From positions 1 through 42,272 of the forward strand of contig CANQHG010000015.1 in the NCBI GenBank assembly GCA_947623655.1: a stretch of DNA of 42,272 nt. Reading direction: 5' to 3'. This stretch comes from an uncultured Clostridia bacterium. Its GTDB lineage: Bacteria; Bacillota; Clostridia; Christensenellales; Borkfalkiaceae. The notes beneath the pieces are model-generated. The model saw only the letters and a program-made list of their open reading frames with translations. It was not told the DNA's origin and searched no databases. Position 1 is the first letter of the stretch, and each line of letters begins with the position of its first letter. The position numbers and the translations under genes were made by a program. This document shows, one piece after another, positions 14,375-21,608 of the stretch.

Positions 14375-14910
14375 GCCCACCTCCTCGAGCGGACGGAGAG
14401 GGAGCGGCGCAAGATCCCCGCGCACTTCAGCGCGTCGCGGTATTTTACCGCCCATACCTTGGCCTCGTCCGTCATGCCCTTGATCAGACAGTATTCGGAA
14501 GCGACGCCGAGGGCCATGAGGCGGGCGGAGATCTTTCCGCCGAGCTCGCTCTTGTCGCCGAGCCCCTTCTTTGCGGGCGCATAAGTATAGGTAACGTCGG
14601 CCGAACCGCAGGCGCAGAGCACGGCGTCTGCCGAGAGCGTGAATTTCAGCCCGATGCCCCCGCTCTTTACCGCACAGACGTCTACAGGGGGAGACGAAAA
14701 TGCCGAAAAGGGCAGCCTGCCGTTCTCAAAAAGAAGCTTTTCCGTCTTTTTGAGGGGATAGTCGTCGAGCGCGATCTCGTTTTCCACGACGTTGAAGCAA
14801 GTAAGAAGGGTTGCCGCCTCTCCCGTGGCCGTATCGCCCGCAAGAGCGGACGCAAGCCCGCTGTCGTCGAGGAGCGTGGCGGCAAGCGTTAAAACTTCCC
14901 GAACGGTCAT
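14371..14910 (-). CDS. Putative phage head-completion/connector protein (gp4-like by position)
   Basis: This 179-residue protein begins MTVREVLTLAATLLDDSG, typical of the helical N-terminus of head-tail connector proteins. It continues with NVVENEIALDDYPLKKTEKL and a beta-rich middle (KFTLSADAVLCACGSADVTYTY), ending in a helical, basic tail. It follows the coat gene by 11 bp, with AAGGAG seven bases before the ATG, and overlaps the next gene by 4 bp. Its place and size match P22 gp4-type adaptors. Function is inferred from context. Confidence 0.75.
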   Translation of the reverse strand: MTVREVLTLAATLLDDSGLASALAGDTATGEAATLLTCFNVVENEIALDDYPLKKTEKLLFENGRLPFSAFSSPPVDVCAVKSGGIGLKFTLSADAVLCACGSADVTYTYAPAKKGLGDKSELGGKISARLMALGVASEYCLIKGMTDEAKVWAVKYRDALKCAGILRRSLSVRSRRWA

Positions 14911-14921
14911 TTTGCGTCTCC

Positions 14922-16070
14922 TTATTTCTCGGTGATCCCGCTGAGCATCGCCTGTCCGCAGGGACGGTAGCACATGAGGTCGGCGTACTTTACGAGGGTC
15001 GCCGTAAACACGGGCTTCCCGGGAATCTGGCGGAGGATCTTGCCGTCCTCGTCCTCCAGCCACTGCCAATCGCAGAGCTGGTGCAACACGAAATCGTCTG
15101 TGTTGAGCAGATACATCGTCCCCTTGGGACAAAATCTGTCGGTGACGACGGGAATGCCGTTGAACGAGAGCGCCTTGAAGCCGCCTTCGAGCTCGATCGT
15201 CTCTATGGTGCGGTATTTGGAAAGGATCTCGACGAGCGCGCGTCTCACCCCCCATGAGCAGATGATGAAATTGATCTTTCCGCCCGACCTCTCCTCGATC
15301 TTGTCGATCGCGAGCTGGATCTCCTCTTCGGTGAGCGTCTCCACCGTCTTCATATACGGTTGAAGCCAAACGTTTTCGGAACGGCTCTGGCCGTAGATGT
15401 TGGACGTTGAAAAGATATCCTTGAGCCCCGTGAGTTCGTTGCCCCTTGCGCCCGACACGAAGAACACGCAGTCCTCCGCCGAAGTGAGCGTCAGGTCGGT
15501 CGTGATCGTATTGTTGTCTTTATTCACCGCCTTTACGATGATCCCCGTCTCTTTCTTGATGCCCCCCGCCGTCCAGAGGTCGATGACCATGCCCTCGGTG
15601 AAGTTTTGCGCGCTGTCAAGCGTGACGGTGTGGCCGGAAGTGGAGACAACTTTCCCGAGCGTCCCCATGTGATCGCCGAACAGCATGCGGCTCAGGTTGT
15701 AGCTCGCGCTCTTCACGAGCGTCTCCATCTCCTCATCGAGAAGGTTGACAAAGGCGCCGGCATTCGTCGAAGAGACGCGGATGGCTTTGTCGCTGATCTC
15801 GAGGGTGCCGTAAAGGTTTTTCAGCCCCGTGGTGAGCGTGACGTAGTTGTTGCCGTGTGCGACGGGAAGCGTTCCGTCTTCCGAACCCGCCCCGACGCCG
15901 CCGTTCATGCCGTAGCGGACAAGCTTTCTGATCTCTTTCCCCTCAACATTGAGCGCCGTCTGCCTGACGCGCGAAAGAAAGGGGTTTGCGTTATAGTTGA
16001 GTTGGTCTGTGATGGCGCTCAGATAATATCTTTTGAGCGCGCTGTCTGCCGTTCCTGTCGTGACTGTCAT
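14922..16070 (-). CDS. Phage major capsid (coat) protein
   Basis: This 382-residue protein has the usual features of an HK97-fold coat protein. The N-terminal MTVTTGTADSALKRYYLSAI and NPFLSRVRQTALN lead into a long region with TLEISDKAIRVSSTNAGAFVNLL and EMETLVKSASYNLSRMLFG. Later come a beta-rich insertion (VVSTSGHTVTLDSAQNF) and NFIICSWGVRRALVEILS with FNGIPVVTDRFCPKGTMYLL, which is typical of coat C-terminal domains. It sits between the scaffold-like and head-completion genes and has AAGGAG eight bases before the ATG. There is no cleavage motif or protease gene in the cassette. Confidence 0.88.
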   Translation of the reverse strand: MTVTTGTADSALKRYYLSAITDQLNYNANPFLSRVRQTALNVEGKEIRKLVRYGMNGGVGAGSEDGTLPVAHGNNYVTLTTGLKNLYGTLEISDKAIRVSSTNAGAFVNLLDEEMETLVKSASYNLSRMLFGDHMGTLGKVVSTSGHTVTLDSAQNFTEGMVIDLWTAGGIKKETGIIVKAVNKDNNTITTDLTLTSAEDCVFFVSGARGNELTGLKDIFSTSNIYGQSRSENVWLQPYMKTVETLTEEEIQLAIDKIEERSGGKINFIICSWGVRRALVEILSKYRTIETIELEGGFKALSFNGIPVVTDRFCPKGTMYLLNTDDFVLHQLCDWQWLEDEDGKILRQIPGKPVFTATLVKYADLMCYRPCGQAMLSGITEK

Positions 16071-16085
16071 AAAATTTTCTCCTTT

Positions 16086-16475
16086 TTATTCATTGTTTTT
16101 CAGGAAGCCGAGCGCGAGTGCGCCCGCTTCCCGGATAGACCGCGGCTTTTTGGGCGGGGCCGTGACGCCCGCGCCCGTTGCCGAGAGCAAAGGCACGCCC
16201 TTGAGCGATCTGAAATAATCGTCGAGCACACGCGCCTTCACCGCCGCATTTTCGCTGACGGCCCGAAAGAGACCGTCGTCGTCCATGACAGGGTGCGCCT
16301 CTTCTCCCTTCCGCTCCGCTCCTTCGAGGGTCTTTAAGCGTTGGCTGCGGCGGGTAAATTCCGCTTCAAGTTCCCCGTACGCGCGCACGAGGGCGTCAAC
16401 GCTCTTGAATTTTCCCGCGAGAAGCGCCTCTTGCGCCTCCGCCGCGGGTTCCTGTTTTCCGTTTTCCTCTTCCAT
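16086..16475 (-). CDS. Putative phage scaffolding protein
   Basis: This 129-residue acidic, helical protein contains AGKFKSVDALVRAYGELEAE and FTRRSQRLKTLE, a pattern common in scaffold-like proteins of phages of Gram-positive bacteria, and ends with a short Pro/Lys stretch. It sits between portal and coat, the standard place for a scaffold. AAGGAG lies six bases before the ATG. It is short for a scaffold (P22 gp8 has about 300 residues). Confidence 0.75.
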   Translation of the reverse strand: MEEENGKQEPAAEAQEALLAGKFKSVDALVRAYGELEAEFTRRSQRLKTLEGAERKGEEAHPVMDDDGLFRAVSENAAVKARVLDDYFRSLKGVPLLSATGAGVTAPPKKPRSIREAGALALGFLKNNE

Positions 16476-16476
16476 G

Positions 16477-18330
16477 TCATGCTCCTTTGCGGTGGGATCC
16501 GATGTGGCGCAACACCCTCTCTTTCACCGCCTTGTCTTCTTCCCCGCCCGAAAGCAGATAGCGCATATGTTCGGCGATATGAAGACTGTGGTCGTCATAC
16601 GGATCCGCCTCTACGTCGCGCTGCGCCAGCATGAGGTTCTCCCGCTCCGCCTTTTTGAGGTGGAGAGAAGAGATATCCCTCGCATTTTCGAACGACCCGT
16701 AGCCGAGGGCCTCGAGAACCCTGTTCCGCGTGTCGTCGTCAAACGCACCCTCCCCGTTTTTCAACAGCCCGAGGCGCAGAAGTTCGAGAATTTCTTCCCG
16801 CGTTTCCTCGGCTGTCCGCTCGTATCCCGTGTCAAACTGAACGTCGTCTGCGGAGATATCGCTTGATGAAAACCAGAAGAGTTCGGTATTCCCGCCCGAT
16901 CCCGTCATGCTGAGCACACGTTTTGCGGAAGCGAACTGCTTATAAAGGTGCAGAATCTGTTTGCCCGCTTCCTTTATCGCCCGCTCTACGCTCTCGACGC
17001 TCATCTGCATACGGTTCTGATCCTGATCGAGGAGAAGCTGCAATCCCACGCCCGATGTGACGTGCGTCGGATTCGCGGAGTTTCGGGAGATCTCGCTCAT
17101 GCCCGATACGAGAATAAACTCGTCGGAAATGCGCTCTTCCTCCTCATGAAACTCGCTCGGCATGCTGCCGCAGTCGAGGAAAGACGGTGCGGGCGAGCCT
17201 TGGCGGTAGATGAGGACTTTCCCGGGATAAAGTCCTTCCTCGCTCAGCTCGTCGGCGTCGACCGACCCATCCTCCGCCGCGATGACTCCCATTGAGAGGC
17301 GGTTCAAAAATTCGTGTTTGCGGTTTCTTACCGCGTTATACGCCCTCTGCAACGGAATCATGCGGTCTACGACGCAGGTCCCGAAAAAGGACCCCGCCAG
17401 CGGAATGCACGTCTGCCTGATAAAGGGCAGTGTGCGCTCCCCCCTGTCTTTATTGCGGTACGGAAGCGGTCCTTCGTACAGAAGCGTTTCCCCCGCTACG
17501 ATCTCGAGCCGTCCGTCGGGATATTTCTCCGTAGGACGGGAATACCGTTCGATGATGATGGCGGCGTCTTCCAGAACGGGATGCGCCGCACTGTCCATGG
17601 GCTTTTTCCAACCCCCCGCCTGCGAAAAAGGCACGAGCGGAAAATCGTCGATCTCCTCTCCCGCGATCTCCACGCCGTACCGTTCCCTGATCTCGGATAC
17701 GGGCACGGCCTTTGCGTGGATGAGGCTCTTCACTTCGTCCATGCTCTCCGCCGTGAGGGAGTCGGGATAGATCTCAAAGGGCGAGAGCGCGATGACGTTG
17801 ACGTCTCCCTCTCTCAGCGAATGTCCCGTTTCGTCGGTGCCGATGATGTTGCCGTCGTCGAAATTCCAGATAACTTTATAAAACGACGTGCCGCATGTCT
17901 CCGACCAGATACAGGCGCGGGAGACGATCTCGCCGAGGTCGAGTCTGTTTTTAACGGATCTCAGGATGCTCGAACACAGCCGCGCCGTTTTGATGTCTGC
18001 CTCGCTGTCCGAAAACGCGCGTACCTCGAGAACGGGCCGCACCCGCGCAAGACGGGCGAGACGGGTGTCGATCGTGGGGGCGATATGGTTGAAACACCGC
18101 CTCGACTGCCAATAGAACTCCTTGTCTTCCTGAATGAGCTCGCCCGCGGGAGAGATGTCGCAATATTGGTTCCCGCTCACGAAATTCATGTTGAGTTCCC
18201 AGCTCTTCTCAATGCTCCGCCGCGCCTCTCTGCGCGCCTCAAAATCGGCCTTGATTTCCGCAATAAGTCTGTTTTTTCTGTCTTCTTCCATCTTCTCTCC
18301 GCGTGTTTGCTGTTTGTTTTTTTCCGTCAT
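16477..18330 (-). CDS. Phage portal protein (P22-like)
   Basis: This 617-residue protein has the layout of a P22-type portal, the dodecameric ring through which DNA enters the head. Visible features are an N-terminal helix and SWELNMNFVSGNQYCDISP; FNHIAPTIDTRLARLARVRP, typical of the clip/wing region; GEIVSRACIWSETCGTSFYK; and a long helical C-terminal part (DQNRMQMSVESVERAIKEAG, EETREEILELLRLGLL). The first ATG has AAGGAG six bases upstream. The stop overlaps the ribosome binding site of the scaffold-like gene. No frameshift or internal stop is present. Confidence 0.9.
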   Translation of the reverse strand: MTEKNKQQTRGEKMEEDRKNRLIAEIKADFEARREARRSIEKSWELNMNFVSGNQYCDISPAGELIQEDKEFYWQSRRCFNHIAPTIDTRLARLARVRPVLEVRAFSDSEADIKTARLCSSILRSVKNRLDLGEIVSRACIWSETCGTSFYKVIWNFDDGNIIGTDETGHSLREGDVNVIALSPFEIYPDSLTAESMDEVKSLIHAKAVPVSEIRERYGVEIAGEEIDDFPLVPFSQAGGWKKPMDSAAHPVLEDAAIIIERYSRPTEKYPDGRLEIVAGETLLYEGPLPYRNKDRGERTLPFIRQTCIPLAGSFFGTCVVDRMIPLQRAYNAVRNRKHEFLNRLSMGVIAAEDGSVDADELSEEGLYPGKVLIYRQGSPAPSFLDCGSMPSEFHEEEERISDEFILVSGMSEISRNSANPTHVTSGVGLQLLLDQDQNRMQMSVESVERAIKEAGKQILHLYKQFASAKRVLSMTGSGGNTELFWFSSSDISADDVQFDTGYERTAEETREEILELLRLGLLKNGEGAFDDDTRNRVLEALGYGSFENARDISSLHLKKAERENLMLAQRDVEADPYDDHSLHIAEHMRYLLSGGEEDKAVKERVLRHIGSHRKGA

Positions 18331-18397
18331 ATTTTTCTCCTTGATCTTGTTTTTTGAATTAGGGGCAGGCGCGGGCCGGGCAAAGAAATGTTCGAAA

Positions 18398-18658
18398 TTA
18401 CGCCTCTTCCTCCCTTAACTGTCGTATAAGTCGCTGTTTTTCGGCTTCGAGCTGCTCATCGGTGAGCGCGGAATAGTCGATCCCGTCTTCCAGAAGAAGT
18501 TTCACCGCCTTCAGATCGGGCGGAACGTCTTTTTTCGTCTCCTTGCGCTTGACAAGTTTCAGCTCCCCCTCGCGGGCGTCGTATTCTTCCGTCACTTCTT
18601 CCACCGTGAACCCGAGCGCCACTTTCAGGATCGCGTCCTTTATCTTATCCTCCGACAT
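18398..18658 (-). CDS. Small phage-cassette protein between terminase and portal
   Basis: This 86-residue charged protein begins MSEDKIKDAILKVALGFTVE. The segment KETKKDVPPDLKAVKLLLE resembles a motif near the C-terminus of some small terminase subunits (KKxVPPDxxAxxFxL), which would make this a reduced TerS or a derivative; this is a weak resemblance from memory. It has a perfect AAGGAGG seven bases before the ATG and overlaps the terminase gene by 14 bp. In most phages TerS precedes TerL; here the candidate follows it. Confidence 0.72.
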   Translation of the reverse strand: MSEDKIKDAILKVALGFTVEEVTEEYDAREGELKLVKRKETKKDVPPDLKAVKLLLEDGIDYSALTDEQLEAEKQRLIRQLREEEA

Positions 18659-20102
18659 GTTTTTTCCTCCTTAATGCACGGATGCGGCGGTCTTTATCGC
18701 GCATGATCTCGCTCTCCGTCTCCTTTGCGGCGGCGCGCGGGCGGGTCATGAGATAGTATCTCAGCTCGTCCATCGCATGGTCGTCCCGTTTGACGGGGCT
18801 CTCGTCGTTTCCCCAAAAATATCCCTTGAATTCGCGTATCATGTTGGTGCAGTTCGAAAAGATATAGAGATCGGGCTGTCCGTTTGTGCGCGAGAGATAG
18901 CTCTTCACCTGCGCGATCCCCGCAAAAACATCTTTGTCCACCCGCATATCGGCGACGATGCCGCGCTCGTAAAAGAGTTCGGATACAGACTTGGCCGAAG
19001 AGAGCGTCCTCTGCCCCGCCGCGGGGTCTATGAGCGCACAGATCCTGCCCCTTGCGTCTCTCTTCCACCCCAAAATATCGCATATATGTTTGATTTTTTC
19101 TGTATGAAAGTCCACATCCCGCCCCGCCGCATAGTGCTCGGCGACGACATAGACATTCCCGTCGTAATCGGTGCAATACCAATGGGCGGAGAGCGGATTT
19201 TTGAGCCCCGGGTCGATGGAGATGACGTCTTGCCACGCCTCGGGGATGGGAAAGGGGTCGATGACATGCACCGTCTCGTCGAATTCGGGATAGACGAGCC
19301 CCTCGCGGGTACAGAATTTTCCGTATCGGCGCGATTGTAGCGTCGTCTCGTCCATAGTCGCCGTGAGCGCCCTGACTTCGCGCTTCGGGAGAAAGGGGTT
19401 GTCGGCCCATTCCATAAATTCATACCAGATCTGCGGATCGTTGCGCCTGTTGAGATAGATGTCCTCATACACGAACGTCAGCCCCTTGAGCGGGGTCATC
19501 GTGCCGAAGATATCCCCCTTTTTGTCGAGCACGCGCATGACGCACTCCTCGTAGACGTCCTGCGGAGGTTCTTCGTCGAACCAAACGAAGTCGAGAGAGC
19601 TCCCCTGAAAGCGTTCCCGCCCCTGGTCGCAGCTCTTGAACCCGATGACGGAGATCCCGCCGAACACGTTTTTGATGCGAATCTGGTCGATCACACCCGC
19701 ATGGGGCGCGTCTTTCCTGCCGCTCGTCATCACGATGTCGTCGATCCAATCGGGGCGGAGATAGTGCAATATTTTCTGTTGGGCAACGTCGCGCTGTACC
19801 TGTGCCGTCAGCGAGACGACCCAGCCGAACGCGTCCTTTCTGTTCTTTCTGTACGGATGGATCCCCCGCGCGAGCCAGACGGCTTCCACCGCGCCGCATT
19901 CCGTCTTCCCCGAACGGTTCCCCCCGAATACCCATCTATTCCGCTTCTTACATCTGTGAAAAGCAAGTTGTTTTTTGTTCTTTTTCCGCCCCGTGTTGTA
20001 GTGCGCGAGCGCGTCGTTTTCTCTCCTTTTTGTCTGTTCCCGTTCGATGGCGCGGATCTTTTGCAATATTTCGTTCATTTTCGATAAAATAAATGCTTTC
20101 AC
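18645..20102 (-). CDS. terL: Phage terminase large subunit
   Basis: This 485-residue DNA-packaging motor protein has an ATPase and a nuclease domain. The Walker A motif is RWVFGGNRSGKTECGAVEAV; Walker B is SLDFVWFDEEPPQD with the catalytic Glu pair; and the coupling motif is GTMTPLKGL. The RNase H-like nuclease follows: VISIDPGLKNPLSAHWYCTD, CALIDPAAGQR and the final acidic DDHAMDELRYYLM. The longest frame starts at GTG (20102), with an ATG at 20078; neither has a good ribosome binding site, although the rest of the operon does. The gene is intact and heads the head-only cassette. Confidence 0.93.
   Translation of the reverse strand: MKAFILSKMNEILQKIRAIEREQTKRRENDALAHYNTGRKKNKKQLAFHRCKKRNRWVFGGNRSGKTECGAVEAVWLARGIHPYRKNRKDAFGWVVSLTAQVQRDVAQQKILHYLRPDWIDDIVMTSGRKDAPHAGVIDQIRIKNVFGGISVIGFKSCDQGRERFQGSSLDFVWFDEEPPQDVYEECVMRVLDKKGDIFGTMTPLKGLTFVYEDIYLNRRNDPQIWYEFMEWADNPFLPKREVRALTATMDETTLQSRRYGKFCTREGLVYPEFDETVHVIDPFPIPEAWQDVISIDPGLKNPLSAHWYCTDYDGNVYVVAEHYAAGRDVDFHTEKIKHICDILGWKRDARGRICALIDPAAGQRTLSSAKSVSELFYERGIVADMRVDKDVFAGIAQVKSYLSRTNGQPDLYIFSNCTNMIREFKGYFWGNDESPVKRDDHAMDELRYYLMTRPRAAAKETESEIMRDKDRRIRALRRKKHVGG
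20061..20090 (+). promoter_or_regulatory. Promoter of the exported SH3-like protein gene
   Basis: TTGCAA (20061-20066), an 18-nt spacer and TAAAAT (20085-20090) predict a start near 20097. The promoter lies inside the first codons of the divergent terminase gene. Confidence 0.55.
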
Positions 20103-20131
20103 TCGGCTCAGCGGCCGCTATGATAGCGGCT

Positions 20132-20842
20132 ATGAAACGCATTCTGTCCCTCCTGTTTTTTACATTGATGCTTTTTTCCGTCTCCCTGCCCATAGGCGGG
20201 CAAACAGTTTCCGCCGCCGAGGGGCGCTATGCCGTCGTGCCCGACGGCGACGTCTGGTTCTGCGCGGGAGAGAGCGAGAGCTCGCGCATCTTTTTGCTTC
20301 CCCGCTCCTACTATGTCAGGATCCTGAACGAAGGCCCCCTCTATTGCCGCGTCGAATATCTCGAAGACGAGGGTCCCTACAAAAAAATCACGGGATATTG
20401 CAAGACAGAAGACATCATCGCCGTCGACTACATCCCCGTGAGGCCCTATCTCAAAAAGGAGATCACGCTCTCCTATTCCCTGCCTGCGGCGGGAAGCGGC
20501 GGGCTCGGAGGTTCCTTTTCGAGCGTGGAAAAGACGTTCGTCTACTACGGGCAGCGCTACGAGGGCGCAAAACTCTACTACTATGTGCTCGCGGACGGAA
20601 CGTTCGACTTTATCGCCGCCGACGCCGAGCTCGCCTATGAGGAAAACACCGATTACCTCGACTACCTCGCCGCACAGGACACGGCCGCGCAAGGGGGAGA
20701 AGTTGCAAAGCCCGAAGCGGGCGGCATGAACGCCGCCATGATCGTGGTCGTATGTATCGCCTGCGTTGCGGCCGTTGCGGTCGCCGTGTTTGTGATCCGC
20801 GGCAAAAAGCCCGCGCCGCCCGACGATCAGACCGAAGATTGA
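20132..20842 (+). CDS. Exported single-pass membrane protein, unknown function
   Basis: This 236-residue protein has a signal peptide (MKRILSLLFFTLMLFSVSLP, cleavage near VSA-AEG), an extracytoplasmic beta-rich region and one C-terminal transmembrane helix (AAMIVVVCIACVAAVAVAVFV) with a short basic tail. Segments such as RYAVVPDGDVWFCAGESESS and ITGYCKTEDIIAVDY look like bacterial SH3-type domains. The C-terminal part of the 851-residue protein at 21609 has the same style. The ATG at 20132 is chosen for the signal peptide; its ribosome binding site is weak. It is divergent from the terminase gene and overlaps the 3' end of the next minus-strand gene by 16 bp. Confidence 0.78.
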   Translation: MKRILSLLFFTLMLFSVSLPIGGQTVSAAEGRYAVVPDGDVWFCAGESESSRIFLLPRSYYVRILNEGPLYCRVEYLEDEGPYKKITGYCKTEDIIAVDYIPVRPYLKKEITLSYSLPAAGSGGLGGSFSSVEKTFVYYGQRYEGAKLYYYVLADGTFDFIAADAELAYEENTDYLDYLAAQDTAAQGGEVAKPEAGGMNAAMIVVVCIACVAAVAVAVFVIRGKKPAPPDDQTED

Positions 20843-21339
20843 CGGCGCGGGCGGCCGATCTTTCTGCGTCCGTGCACCGAAAATTCGTTCCCGCGCGAAA
20901 GGGCGCACATCACCCGCGAAAAGAGCCCGTTCGTCTCCTCGAGAAAACGTTCCCGCGACCAACCGTTTTTGGCAAAATGTTCCGCCGCCTTTTTGAGAAG
21001 GCGGTTTTGCTTACGGAAATAACTGCGTTCCGAACAGCACAGCGCAAAATCGGCAAACTTGCCTTGAAGCACCTTTTTTCTGCGGAAATACTTGTATTCG
21101 AAGAGATAAAGTTCCTCTCTCGTGCAATTTTCCAGCATGTCGTCGACGAGACGGCAAAGCTGAAAGAGCGCCCTCTTTGCGGCAAAGTCTTTGAGAATGT
21201 TCCCAGCGACCTCTTCGGCAGAGTGCGGATCTCTGTAGGAAAGCAGGGCCTTGTTCTCCGCCGAGACCCCCACGGCGTCTCCGATCTCGTCAAGCGCGGG
21301 ATAGGCATACAAGATCGCCTTGACATAATCGTCTTTCAA
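20827..21339 (-). CDS. Small helical protein, phage late-regulator-like (ArpU/DUF1492 style)
   Basis: This 170-residue helical protein contains EELYLFEYKYFRRKKVLQ and CCSERSYFRKQNRLLKKAAE, resembling the sigma-like C-terminal motif of ArpU/RinA-type phage late-transcription regulators. The match is by eye and moderate. It starts at TTG, fixed by GGAGGAG eight bases upstream, and a strong 8-bp hairpin abuts that ribosome binding site. It lies upstream of the phage-head cassette but is separated from it by a plus-strand gene. It could have come from the same prophage, or be an unrelated host gene. Confidence 0.7.
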   Translation of the reverse strand: MKDDYVKAILYAYPALDEIGDAVGVSAENKALLSYRDPHSAEEVAGNILKDFAAKRALFQLCRLVDDMLENCTREELYLFEYKYFRRKKVLQGKFADFALCCSERSYFRKQNRLLKKAAEHFAKNGWSRERFLEETNGLFSRVMCALSRGNEFSVHGRRKIGRPRRQSSV

Positions 21340-21354
21340 CTTACACGCTCCTCC

Positions 21355-21375
21355 CGACGGCCCGCACGGCCGTCG
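21355..21375 (-). promoter_or_regulatory. Leader hairpin next to the ribosome binding site
   Basis: On the minus strand CGACGGCC, loop GTGCG, GGCCGTCG form a perfect 8-bp GC-rich stem that ends exactly where the GGAGGAG site of the TTG-start gene begins (21348-21354). It could control ribosome access. Confidence 0.6.
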
Positions 21376-21573
21376 TCCTCACAAATCCGAACTTTTGTTC
21401 GTTTTTATCTTAGCACAGAAAGTTGACACCCGACTGCCTGTATGCCAAAATTTTTTGGAGAAGCCGCTCATTCCGCATATCGGCCGAGCGCCTCAGACGG
21501 AGAGCCCCCATAAGGCGGCCCCCGCCCGCCTCGGTTTGGGCGCACGGCCTCCTCTCTTAATTGCTGAATTTCC

Positions 21574-21602
21574 TTGCATTTTTCATGCGCGCGTGATATA
21601 AT
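21574..21602 (+). promoter_or_regulatory. Promoter placing the transcript start at the ATG (leaderless)
   Basis: TTGCAT (21574-21579), a 17-nt spacer and TATAAT (21597-21602) are followed by six bases and then ATG at 21609. With the standard distance the first transcribed base is the A of the start codon. No ribosome binding site exists. Confidence 0.78.
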
Positions 21603-21608
21603 GGTCGT

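Noticed and set aside
12589-20140. Attachment sites bounding the phage-head cassette
   Set aside because: I saw no matching direct repeats at the two edges, and there is no integrase or tRNA gene beside it.
19948-20142. Minus-strand ORF starting with a good AGGAGG site and overlapping the start of the terminase gene in another frame
   Set aside because: The site is the reverse complement of signal-peptide Leu codons of the plus-strand gene, and the peptide is a frame-shifted shadow of the terminase with no protein-like composition. It remains possible that it couples translation to the terminase, whose own start is weak.
21423-21451. Second plus-strand promoter (TTGACA, 17 nt, CAAAAT) upstream of the 851-residue protein gene
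   Set aside because: The -10 box is poor, and a better promoter lies directly before the gene. It could still be a minor start.
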